Below, piece by piece: positions 1 through 6,306 of a stretch of 6,365 nucleotides of DNA. The notes under the pieces were generated by a model. That model was not told the DNA's origin. It made no database searches and saw only the letters and a list, made by a program, of their open reading frames with translations. The number at the start of each line of letters is the position of its first letter. Position 1 is the stretch's first letter. The DNA is taken from NCBI GenBank assembly GCA_003564505.1, contig PXFD01000190.1, forward strand, positions 1 to 6,365, read 5' to 3'. The position numbers and the translations under genes were made by a program. The DNA comes from Syntrophomonadaceae bacterium. Lineage in GTDB: Bacteria; Bacillota_D; Dethiobacteria; DTU022.

Positions 1-722
1 CCCAATGGGATTTGATCCCCCCACTGCCTGGCCAAATCCATCGCGGCAGACCAGTCTTCAGGATCACTTACATCAGGAAAGTGCACCCTGTCCTTATACC
101 ATTTATAAGTATTACGTTTATTAAAAGAAACACATGGCTGCAGTATATCAACCAGGGCATACCCTTCGAAATTGATCGCTGCTTTCATCGTCTCCTTCAA
201 GTGTTCCTTTTCACCGCTGAAACAACGGGCGACAAAACCGGCGCCGAGGACAAGCGCTAGCGCCAGGGGATTGAGAGCCGGGTTGATAACCCCGTTAACC
301 TGGACTCCGGTTACCATTCCCCGGTCACTGGTGGGACTGGCCTGTCCCTTGGTCAAACCATAAACCTGGTTATCATGTATAAAGTGAGCCAGGTTCGGGT
401 TGCGGCGAACGTTGTGAACAAAATGGTTTCCCCCTTCACCATAACTGTCGCCATCACCGGAAGAAACTATCACTTTTAAATTTTTATTGGCTATTCTTGC
501 CCCAAGCGCCTGAGGAAGAGCCCTGCCGTGCAGTCCGTTGAAACCATTGGCCTTGATATAGTGTGGCATCTTGGCCGCCTGGCCGATACCGGAACATATT
601 AATACCTGTTCAGGTGGAAGATCAAGCTCGGCCAGGGCTTCAGCCAAAGCTTCCCTGATCGGGAAATTACCACAACCGGGACACCAGGCCGTTTCACCCA
701 GTAAAAAATGATCAGCTTTCAT
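1..722 (-). CDS. korB: 2-oxoacid:ferredoxin oxidoreductase, beta (TPP-binding) subunit, 3' end cut by window edge
   Basis: This subunit binds thiamine pyrophosphate and one [4Fe-4S] cluster. With the alpha subunit it decarboxylates a 2-oxoacid to an acyl-CoA and reduces ferredoxin in the cytoplasm. Translation from ATG 722-720 gives 240 residues with no stop before the edge; the family usually has about 280-300, so the C-terminus is missing. Visible motifs are WCPGCG at 13-18, GDGDSYGEGGNH at 89-100 (TPP/Mg binding), and DNQVYGLTKGQASPTS at 117-132. C14, C17, C43 and C197 match the four cluster ligands known in two-subunit archaeal enzymes. The start overlaps the end of the alpha gene by 11 bases and has a strong Shine-Dalgarno, so the two are translationally coupled. 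The Glu in GEGGNH, where many family members have Ile, suggests a distinct subfamily whose substrate I cannot name; korB is a family label. No separate ferredoxin or delta subunit is visible in the window. Confidence 0.94.
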   Translation of the reverse strand, partial: MKADHFLLGETAWCPGCGNFPIREALAEALAELDLPPEQVLICSGIGQAAKMPHYIKANGFNGLHGRALPQALGARIANKNLKVIVSSGDGDSYGEGGNHFVHNVRRNPNLAHFIHDNQVYGLTKGQASPTSDRGMVTGVQVNGVINPALNPLALALVLGAGFVARCFSGEKEHLKETMKAAINFEGYALVDILQPCVSFNKRNTYKWYKDRVHFPDVSDPEDWSAAMDLARQWGDQIPL

Positions 723-2418
723 GATATTTCTCCACCTCCTTGATTATTTCATCGGGCATGAAGGGTCTCCCGTTGTTTTTGTTAATCCTTTTATCAACTG
801 TCAAACCGGTTTCCCGGCGGATCAGTGACGCCAGCTGGCCGGTAGCGTTATTTTCCACGCAGCAGCTTAACCGCACTTCGGGCAGCAGGCTGCGCAGTCT
901 TTTTTGCGGCAGCGGCCAGATATCGCTGAAGTGCAGCATGGCAACTTTTAAACCCGAGGCGGATAAGGCATCAATCGTTTCCCTTAATACACCATAAGTG
1001 GAGCCCCATCCTATAAGCAGTGTTTCCGGACGGGGGTCGCCATAAAGATCGGGCTCATCCAATTCTTCTGCCAGAGCTTTTAGCTTGCGCATCCTTTTGG
1101 CAGACATCTGGTTGCGTTCTTCAGCACTTTCAATGATATTGCCATTCTGATCATGTTCGTCGCTGTCAACCAGCACCGTTTCCCCGGGAAATTGGCCCGG
1201 TATAGCGCGTGGTGATATACCACTTTCGGTCAGGCGGTACCTCTGGTATGGCTTTTCATAGCCGCCGTCTTCAACCAGGTGCCTATTGTAGCTGAGCCTT
1301 CCAAAATCGAAAGGCTCCACCGATCGATGAGTATCAGCGAAGTTCTGATCGGATAGAAAAATAACCGGCACCTGGTAACGGTCAGCCAGCTCGAAAGCTT
1401 TATTCAAACGGTAAAATGCATCTTCATGGGAAGTGGCAGCAAGGACCGCTCGCGGAAACTCTCCATGACCGCCGTGAATGGCAAATTCCAGATCACCCTG
1501 TTCAGTGCGGGTGGGCAGCCCTGTAGCAGGACCGGGCCGCATGGCCAAAATTATAACCAGCGGGGTCTCAATCATCCCGGCCAGGGAAAGCCCTTCTACC
1601 ATCAGGGCAAAACCGCCGCCGGAAGTACAGGTTAAGGAACGGACTCCGCTGTAGGAAGCTCCCAGGGCCATATTAATTGCGGCAATTTCATCCTCGGCCT
1701 GCTCAACTACAACCGGGTATTCTTTACTTTTACCGGCCAGGTAATTCATCACACCGGTCGATGGTGTCATCGGGTAAGCTGACAGGAAACGACAACCGCT
1801 GCCCAGGGCAGCCATTCCAAGGACCTGATTGCCATCAATAAATAGCTTCTGACCATCTTCATTCTTGGGAGGCAGTGAAAAACAGGCACTGCAAAACTTT
1901 TCTGCCGCTGCCATTCCCGCTTTAAGAGCGTTGACATTTTTGCCGGCCATCCCTTCCTTTTCTTTGAAGGTTTCTTCAAGCAGCTCTTCCACAGTATTGC
2001 TTTCCATACCAAGTAGAACCAGGAGAGCACCAACCGCAACAGTGTTGGCCATCACCTTGCCGCCTGCTTCTTCGGCCAGCTTTTTCAGCTCAACCGGGAC
2101 CCCCCTGTCTTCATCTTCCGGAAGGGTAAAAACATCAGGGTCATAGATAATCCGTCCCGAAGGGACAAGCTTATGATAATGCAGTTTATAAGTTTCTTCA
2201 TTAAGGGCTACCAGGATATCTACTGAATGAACCGTTGTCCAGGGAGTACCCCCGGCAATGCGTAAAGTGGAAAAGTTATGTCCGCCCCGCACCCGGGACA
2301 TGTAATCCTTAGTATAAATCAGCCCGTAATCTTCCCTGACCAGGCTTTTGCCAAGAAGATTCATCACTGTATCCATACCCTGTCCGGCAGCTCCGCCTAC
2401 AAGGATATTTACTTCCAT
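712..2418 (-). CDS. korA: 2-oxoacid:ferredoxin oxidoreductase, fused gamma-alpha subunit
   Basis: This 568-residue protein is the partner of the beta subunit in CoA-dependent oxidation of a 2-oxoacid with ferredoxin as acceptor. Residues 1 to about 180 form the gamma (CoA-interacting) domain, with GGAAGQG at 8-14 and SRVRGGHN at 41-48. Residues from about 191 form the alpha domain, with YPMTPST at 215-221 (the family YPITPS substrate-recognition motif, Met for Ile), VEQAEDEIAAINMALGAS at 238-255, RPGPATGLPT at 294-303, and ISPRAIPG plus DEHDQNG at 401-426. This gamma-alpha fusion is typical of two-subunit KorAB-type enzymes, and the length is normal. An in-frame TGA ending 9 bases upstream fixes the ATG at 2418. 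The Shine-Dalgarno AAGGAG lies 13 bases away, which is rather far. The stop TGA (714-712) lies inside the start region of the beta gene. Pyruvate, 2-oxoglutarate or a branched-chain 2-oxoacid are all possible substrates; sequence alone does not decide. Confidence 0.95.
   Translation of the reverse strand: MEVNILVGGAAGQGMDTVMNLLGKSLVREDYGLIYTKDYMSRVRGGHNFSTLRIAGGTPWTTVHSVDILVALNEETYKLHYHKLVPSGRIIYDPDVFTLPEDEDRGVPVELKKLAEEAGGKVMANTVAVGALLVLLGMESNTVEELLEETFKEKEGMAGKNVNALKAGMAAAEKFCSACFSLPPKNEDGQKLFIDGNQVLGMAALGSGCRFLSAYPMTPSTGVMNYLAGKSKEYPVVVEQAEDEIAAINMALGASYSGVRSLTCTSGGGFALMVEGLSLAGMIETPLVIILAMRPGPATGLPTRTEQGDLEFAIHGGHGEFPRAVLAATSHEDAFYRLNKAFELADRYQVPVIFLSDQNFADTHRSVEPFDFGRLSYNRHLVEDGGYEKPYQRYRLTESGISPRAIPGQFPGETVLVDSDEHDQNGNIIESAEERNQMSAKRMRKLKALAEELDEPDLYGDPRPETLLIGWGSTYGVLRETIDALSASGLKVAMLHFSDIWPLPQKRLRSLLPEVRLSCCVENNATGQLASLIRRETGLTVDKRINKNNGRPFMPDEIIKEVEKYHES
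730..740 (-). promoter_or_regulatory. Shine-Dalgarno of korB inside korA
   Basis: The minus strand reads AGGAGGTGGAG here, a doubled Shine-Dalgarno. Its second GGAG (733-730) ends 7 bases before the korB ATG at 722. It lies inside the last codons of korA, which supports the chosen korB start and coupled translation of the two subunits. Confidence 0.8.
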
Positions 2419-2451
2419 CTCTATTAATCAACTCCTTATGATTATTTATTA

Positions 2452-2470
2452 CCGGTATTCATAAAACCGG
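2452..2470 (-). other. Short inverted repeat between the Trx-CcdA gene and korA
   Basis: In the 67-base gap the minus strand carries CCGGT and ACCGG arms 9 bases apart. Two further pairs inside are possible after one mismatch, leaving a 3-base loop. No run of T follows (the sequence continues TAATAAATAAT), so it is a poor intrinsic terminator. It could be an operator half-site pair, an mRNA-processing or stability hairpin, or chance. It sits just upstream of the korA Shine-Dalgarno. Confidence 0.3.
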
Positions 2471-2485
2471 CAGCTTATAATATTA

Positions 2486-3703
2486 TTACCAGTTGATCCA
2501 GGCCAGGAGGATCAACCCTAAAACAATCAGTATAAAACCGCTGGCATAACTGAGGTATTGCGTATACCTGTTAAAACGGGGCAGGCTGCGGGCAAAGCCG
2601 GTAAAAGTCCCTGCAATTAGCAGGGGCAGCCCGTGGCCGATACCGTAAATAAAGAGCAGCCCGCTGCCGTAAACCGGTTCAGCCTGTACGGCTGCATAGG
2701 TAATAATTACAGCCAGGACCGGCGTAGCGCAGGGTGATGCCACCAGGCCAAATAAAATGCCCATCACCAGGGACCCGCCAAAGCCGGCTTTCCTGACAGG
2801 AATTTTTTGCAGGCCGGGCAGGGTGAACGTAAGAACACCCAGTAGCTGCAGCCCCATTATAATAGCCACGGCGGCAAGGATATAGTACCAGACTGCATCA
2901 ATTTGCCCGAAAATCTGTCCGAAATAGGCAGCAATAAAACCTAAAACGGCAAAAGTAATAGCCAGTCCGGTTACAAAAGATGAAGAAAGCATAAAACCCC
3001 TGGATCTCGGCCCATCCCCGCCATAACCACCGATATAGCTAACCAGAAGCGGAACCATTGACAGGATGCAGGGACTGATACTGGTGACTACTCCCCCGAT
3101 AAAAACCAGGGCCAGGGCCAGGGCAGAGCGCTGTCCCATAACACCTGGCAGGGTTACTGAAAAGAAATGATCCAGGCCGGATAAAGTCCCGTTTTCAGTA
3201 CTATCGCTAACCAGGGGATCAATTCTTTCAGCCATCTCTTCAAAGCTGAAAGCACCTGCTTCCTCAAATAAAACGACCCCATTTTCGTCTATAAAAAAGA
3301 AAGCCGGAATATAGTGAACTGCAAATTCTTCAAGCAGCGGTTCTGTTTCTGGCTGCTCAATATCAGCAACAATTATTTCTACTTCACCGGCATAATGCTC
3401 CTTTAGAGCCATGATCACGGGCTCCATCATCACACAGGCACTTCACCAGCGGGCATAGAATTCAAGCACGATTGGACTGCCCGCATCACGAGCATCCAGG
3501 TAAGCCTGGTAGGGATCCGCAGCAGGTTTGAATTCTTCATCAATATCTGCCATCTCTTCCTGGCTGGTGCTGTTATTTTCTATTGCCATATGCTCTATTT
3601 CAATTTCATCAGTTAATTCCGTGTCTTGATTGGTCAAAATTAACACTGCCGCAGCTAATGATACAACCAGTGCTAAAACCGTCAATTTGTACTTTAATGG
3701 CAC
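2486..3703 (-). CDS. Membrane-anchored selenocysteine thioredoxin fused to CcdA-type thiol-disulfide transporter (UGA read through as Sec)
   Basis: A single 405-residue selenoprotein if the in-frame TGA at 3445-3443 is read as selenocysteine. Order from the GTG at 3703: membrane anchor about 5-24; acidic linker 25-62; thioredoxin domain about 63-160 with FYARW-U87-SAC90 as active site and YIPAFFF (cis-Pro133) on the opposite loop; then a CcdA/DsbD core of six predicted helices (about 193-215, 237-260, 269-292, 308-337, 345-366, 383-404). The core cysteines are C212 in SISPCILSMVP and C325 in VASPCATPVL, the family's paired redox residues. In this family electrons pass from cytoplasmic thioredoxin through the membrane cysteines to an extracytoplasmic thioredoxin-like domain, which reduces apocytochromes or other exported thiols. 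Here the acceptor domain is fused at the N-terminus. The start at 3703 is preferred because GGAG lies 8 bases upstream; a GTG at 3712 would overlap that site and add three residues. The alternative reading is a nonsense mutation of a TGC or TGT codon. No cytochrome c gene is visible nearby. Confidence 0.85.
3106..3123. repeat. Three tandem copies of a hexamer (CCAGGG) inside the CcdA core
   Basis: The plus strand holds CCAGGG three times without interruption. On the coding strand it gives alternating Ala-Leu codons at the start of the first core helix (residues around 194-199). It is in frame and the coding function looks intact. It is a possible replication-slippage site, nothing more. Confidence 0.6.
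3404..3426 (-). promoter_or_regulatory. Putative bacterial SECIS element within the coding sequence
   Basis: Beginning 17 bases after the UGA, the mRNA can form a 7-bp stem: UGGAGCC (3426-3420) with GGCUCUA (3410-3404), including one G-U pair. The apical loop is CGUGAUCAU (3419-3411). The loop starts 24 bases after the UGA and has G at its second position followed by U. Known bacterial SECIS elements place a short stem-loop with an exposed G/GU roughly 16-37 bases downstream of the Sec codon to bind SelB. A competing AUGAU/AUCAU pairing overlaps this stem, so folding energies are needed to choose between them. Confidence 0.65.
3443..3445 (-). other. In-frame UGA selenocysteine codon
   Basis: The codon TGA follows TGG (Trp) and precedes AGT GCC TGT (Ser-Ala-Cys). 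It therefore occupies the first position of a thioredoxin C-x-x-C motif. Both sides are in one frame: the N-terminal side ends in the beta strand IVLEFYARW and the C-terminal side continues with the first active-site helix. Reading UGA as Trp would destroy the active site, and UGA ends other genes in the window, so selenocysteine is the best reading. Confidence 0.82.
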
Positions 3704-3711
3704 GAAAACCA

Positions 3712-3715
3712 CTCC
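3712..3715 (-). promoter_or_regulatory. Shine-Dalgarno deciding the start of the Trx-CcdA gene
   Basis: GGAG on the minus strand is followed by 8 bases and then GTG at 3703-3701. The other candidate, GTG at 3712-3710, shares a base with this site, and its nearest purine-rich stretch (AGGGAAGAA) is more than 12 bases upstream. The downstream GTG is therefore preferred. Confidence 0.65.
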
Positions 3716-3755
3716 AGTTAATATTATTCTTCCCTTTATCTTTATATAATAACAT

Positions 3756-3783
3756 AAAGAATCCTCGTCTGTTAGGACTCTTC
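3756..3783 (-). terminator. Ten-bp hairpin between the MFS gene and the Trx-CcdA gene (terminator or leader hairpin)
   Basis: On the minus strand GAAGAGTCCT pairs with AGGATTCTTT (two G-U pairs) around an 8-base loop AACAGACG. The minus-strand 3' flank is ATGTTATTATA, AT-rich but not a clean T run. On the plus strand the hairpin is followed by TTTTATC. It could end transcription of the MFS gene, act as a leader hairpin for the selenoprotein gene, or both. If the proposed promoter at 3800-3829 is real, the hairpin lies near the 5' end of that transcript. Confidence 0.45.
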
Positions 3784-3799
3784 TTTTATCAATTACAAA

Positions 3800-3829
3800 A
3801 TTTTATTATGTTTGGAAAAGGGGCGTCAA
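3800..3829 (-). promoter_or_regulatory. Possible sigma-A promoter for the Trx-CcdA gene
   Basis: The minus strand has TTGACG (3829-3824) and TAAAAT (3805-3800), each one mismatch from consensus, 18 bases apart. The -35 box overlaps the stop codon of the MFS gene. It would give a leader of about 90 bases before the GTG at 3703. The region is AT-rich, so chance matches are likely. Confidence 0.35.
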
Positions 3830-5028
3830 TAAGACATTGTATTCTTTTTCAATTTTGCTACAAGGACATAGCAGAATAGTGCCGCAGCTGTCCCCAGAAT
3901 AAAAGCTGGGTTATATGTTCCGGTCAGGTCTGCCAGGAAAGCTGCAACCAGGGGTCCCAAACTGCCGACGATACCAATAGAAGTAAAAATCATCCCGTAA
4001 TTAATGCCGAAATTTTTCAGGCCGAAAGCTTTGGCCACGATTACAGGATAGGTAGTATAGAGGCTGCCGTTACTCAAGCCGAGAAGCAGTGTGCCAAACA
4101 CCATGGCCTGCCAGCCAAGACCGCTGAAAAACATCAGCATTGATATGATCATCATAAACAATGCCGTCTTTAAGTTGTTGATAAAACCGATACGGTCACA
4201 CAGGGCCCCGCCAACCAGGCGTCCCAGGGCATTGGTCAGGGCAAATAACGAAACCAGGGCATAACCCCAGGCAATATTATAGTTAAGCTCGGCAATCTGC
4301 ACCAGGTGGCCAATAAACATAAAACCGACACCGCTGGTCAGACCCATCATCAACCAGAGCAAGCGGAAAGTAGGTTTGCGAATAATCTGGCGCCAGAGCT
4401 GTTCATTCTTTCCATCAGCAGGAAAAGAACCGTGGTGCTCTTCCATCACCTCGGGCTCATCACTTATCGGGGCCGGAATAATAAACCTGGAAGTTATGAT
4501 TATGACCGTAAAAAGAGTAATGCCACAGATAATAAATGCATTCAGCACACCTACCCGGATTATGAGCACATTTATTACAGGAGCCCAAATTAACGCGGCC
4601 GCACCAAGACTCATCAGGATAACACCGGTCACCATACCTCTTCTGCCCGAGGGGAACCAGCTTAAAACTGCCGGGGTTACAGCTGAGTAACCAAAGGCAG
4701 CAGCGCTGCCAAAAATCACACCAAAGGAAAGAGCTACGCCAATGGGGCTTGCTGTCAAAGCACAGAGGATTAAAGCAAGGCCGGTAAAGATCCCGCTAAT
4801 TAGAAGTCCCTTTCTCGGGCCAAAGCGATCCTGAAAGCGCCCTCCGAAAACCATGAAAACTGAAAAAACCAGCAGTTCAAGGGTATAAGGAAACATGGCT
4901 GCCGACTTAGACCAACCCAGTTCACTGATCAGCCCATCGGCAAATACCGACCAGGCATAAAATATGCCAAAACAAAAATTAATCAGGGAGCCCGCCAGGG
5001 CTACCCTGACCCCTTTACTGACAACCAT
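3826..5028 (-). CDS. Major facilitator superfamily transporter, OFA (oxalate/formate antiporter-like) family
   Basis: A 400-residue inner-membrane carrier with the usual twelve hydrophobic segments split six and six by a hydrophilic loop (about 187-215, with EEHH at 196-199). The first helix has the OFA signature GSLINFCFGIFYAWSVF at 13-29. Motif A is GGRFQDRFGPRK at 62-73, echoed by GGALCDRIG at 273-281 in the second half. GLSNGSLYTTYP at 317-328 and NYGMIFTSIG at 343-352 are also typical of the family. The ATG at 5028 is fixed by an in-frame TGA 6 bases upstream and preceded by a weak GGTGA. OFA members carry small carboxylates such as oxalate, formate or lactate. I see no lysine in the eleventh helix, where the oxalate carrier OxlT has a key one, so oxalate is not implied. 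It lies 18 bases after the CBS gene, probably cotranscribed. Confidence 0.9.
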   Translation of the reverse strand: MVVSKGVRVALAGSLINFCFGIFYAWSVFADGLISELGWSKSAAMFPYTLELLVFSVFMVFGGRFQDRFGPRKGLLISGIFTGLALILCALTASPIGVALSFGVIFGSAAAFGYSAVTPAVLSWFPSGRRGMVTGVILMSLGAAALIWAPVINVLIIRVGVLNAFIICGITLFTVIIITSRFIIPAPISDEPEVMEEHHGSFPADGKNEQLWRQIIRKPTFRLLWLMMGLTSGVGFMFIGHLVQIAELNYNIAWGYALVSLFALTNALGRLVGGALCDRIGFINNLKTALFMMIISMLMFFSGLGWQAMVFGTLLLGLSNGSLYTTYPVIVAKAFGLKNFGINYGMIFTSIGIVGSLGPLVAAFLADLTGTYNPAFILGTAAALFCYVLVAKLKKNTMSY

Positions 5029-5040
5029 TAGTCATCACCA

Positions 5041-5050
5041 CTAAGCTTAG
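5041..5050. other. Perfect 10-bp palindrome at the end of the CBS gene
   Basis: CTAAGCTTAG reads the same on both strands and contains the CBS stop codon. It sits in the 18-base gap before the MFS start. A 10-base palindrome without a loop would not form a useful RNA hairpin. It could be a protein half-site pair, but chance is the simplest explanation. Confidence 0.3.
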
Positions 5051-5505
5051 CTATTATTACTGTAAAGACAGCCCATTATATCGCGTCTGGAAACTATCCC
5101 AATCAGTTTATCCCTGACATCAAGAACAGGCAGCCGGTTAATACCCTTTTCCACCATCACAGTTGCCGCTTTTTCAACTTTATCATCAGGCCTGATGGAA
5201 ACAACATCTGTGCTCATTAGCTGGCCGGCTGTAACGGCCATAGCACGCTGCAATTCATCGACGAATTTTTTTGGACTGCCCAGGTAAATCAGGCCGCCTA
5301 AAATCTCAAGATAACCCGGCGCTTTAATCCTCGAAGCCCGCCTGATCAAATCACCCTCGGTAACAATACCTACCACATGATCTTCTTCGTCGATTACCGG
5401 CAGACCACTTATATCATTTTCCTGTAATAACTTTGCACACTTTTCCACAGAATCTTCGGTTGATACAGTTATAACATTCTTGGTCATAATATCTTTAATC
5501 AGCAT
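5047..5505 (-). CDS. Two-CBS-domain (Bateman module) protein
   Basis: A stand-alone 152-residue pair of CBS domains, a cytoplasmic module that usually binds adenosine ligands (AMP, ATP, SAM) and changes partner activity. CBS1 covers about 1-60, starting IKDIMTKNVITVS and ending GIVTEGDLIRR (46-56). CBS2 covers about 93-147, starting AGQLMSTDVVSI and ending GIVSRRDIM (136-144). The Asp residues D52 and D142 in those G-h-h-T/S-x-x-D motifs typically contact ribose. The linker 61-92 (PGYLEILGGLIYLGS, then a basic/acidic helix) is of a type common in Firmicutes CBS pairs. No enzyme, DNA-binding or transport domain is fused. The start is certain: TGA immediately precedes the ATG in frame, with AGGGGGGA 8 bases upstream. 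It lies directly before the MFS gene, which is a candidate partner, but this is only context. Confidence 0.92.
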   Translation of the reverse strand: MLIKDIMTKNVITVSTEDSVEKCAKLLQENDISGLPVIDEEDHVVGIVTEGDLIRRASRIKAPGYLEILGGLIYLGSPKKFVDELQRAMAVTAGQLMSTDVVSIRPDDKVEKAATVMVEKGINRLPVLDVRDKLIGIVSRRDIMGCLYSNNS

Positions 5506-5532
5506 TCAATTTTCCCCCCTTGCCAAAATGTT

Positions 5533-6306
5533 TTACCTGCCGGAAGTAAAGTTATCAATTGCTTCTATGTACTTTTCCTGATTAACAAACATAATATCGT
5601 TATGGTCAGCACCCGGGATAACCACCAGTTTTTTTTGTTCTGAGCCGAGACTATCATATAAATCTTTGCCCTGGGTAAGTGGAACCAGGCGATCATGCTC
5701 ACCATGGATTATCAGGGCAGGCAGTTCAATATCAGCAGTCAGGCGTCTGTACTCTTCTTCCAGGTGCGAAAGGTCACCAGGTGAAGGCAGACCCAGGTGG
5801 CGAATCAAACCGGCCACACTGATAAAGCCGCTTTCTATGATTATTCCTTTAACCTGATCTGCACGGTTTGCTGCCAGCTCCAGGGCAGAAATACTGCCCA
5901 GTGACCGGCCCATTACATACCAGCTCTGTCCGACACCAATTTCACTTTCTTCAGCAGTGACATGATCAAAAATTGCTTTGGCATCACTGACCATATCTTT
6001 AAAAGTCGGGTTACCGCTGCTGGCACCATAACCACGGTAATCAGCCACCAGCAAGTTTAAACCTTTTTCATTATACAGGGGGGCAATACCGTCATAATCG
6101 CTGACTACTTCCCCATTACCATGGAAATAAAGCAGCCACGGTTTTCCCTCTTCGCCGGGATATGCCCGGCAGGTTATAGTTACCTCTCCAGTAACGGGCA
6201 CTTCCAGGTCAAATGCTCCGCGGGGAGGTCTGCTGTGGCGTTTCTGGGGATAAAAAAGAAACATTAGCAGAGAAGAATTGTCAATCTGACTGTAAAGATC
6301 AGACAT
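5533..6306 (-). CDS. Alpha/beta hydrolase, serine hydrolase of the BEM46/FrsA-like type
   Basis: A 257-residue predicted soluble hydrolase, probably an esterase, thioesterase or lipase-like enzyme of unknown substrate. The fold order is clear: strand and oxyanion loop LLYFHGNGE (58-66), VADYRGYGASSG (87-98), nucleophile elbow GRSLGS (133-138, Ser135), acid in IIHGEHDRLVP (199-209, Asp205), and catalytic His235 in PGADHND (231-237). A complete Ser-Asp-His triad can thus be assigned. The N-terminus has a short hydrophobic stretch, SSLLMFLFYP (11-20), as seen before the fold in BEM46-like proteins; it is too short for a confident membrane anchor or signal peptide. The ATG at 6306 is preferred over a TTG just before it, because AAGGG lies 7 bases upstream. 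An in-frame TGA 15 bases upstream of the ATG rules out an earlier start. The CBS gene begins 27 bases after its stop. No functional link to the neighbours is evident. Confidence 0.9.
   Translation of the reverse strand: MSDLYSQIDNSSLLMFLFYPQKRHSRPPRGAFDLEVPVTGEVTITCRAYPGEEGKPWLLYFHGNGEVVSDYDGIAPLYNEKGLNLLVADYRGYGASSGNPTFKDMVSDAKAIFDHVTAEESEIGVGQSWYVMGRSLGSISALELAANRADQVKGIIIESGFISVAGLIRHLGLPSPGDLSHLEEEYRRLTADIELPALIIHGEHDRLVPLTQGKDLYDSLGSEQKKLVVIPGADHNDIMFVNQEKYIEAIDNFTSGR

Noticed and set aside
12..363. Plus-strand open frames opposite the beta subunit gene.
   Set aside because: The minus strand encodes a clear TPP-binding subunit here through to the window edge; the plus-strand frames match no family I recognise.
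1426..2146. Open frames on the plus strand, and a second minus-strand frame, within korA.
   Set aside because: They are low-complexity shadows of a strongly conserved coding sequence, with no recognisable domain or convincing Shine-Dalgarno.
2486..3433. A stand-alone CcdA-like protein starting at the GTG at 3433 or a following ATG.
   Set aside because: Such a start lies inside the thioredoxin active-site helix, lacks the first beta strands, and GTG 3433 immediately follows the catalytic Cys codon. It is a gene-calling artefact of the UGA.
3443..3712. A separate short membrane-anchored protein of 89 residues ending at the TGA.
   Set aside because: It would stop in the middle of a thioredoxin fold just after FYARW, and the same frame continues at once with S-A-C and the rest of the domain. 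One read-through protein explains both parts.
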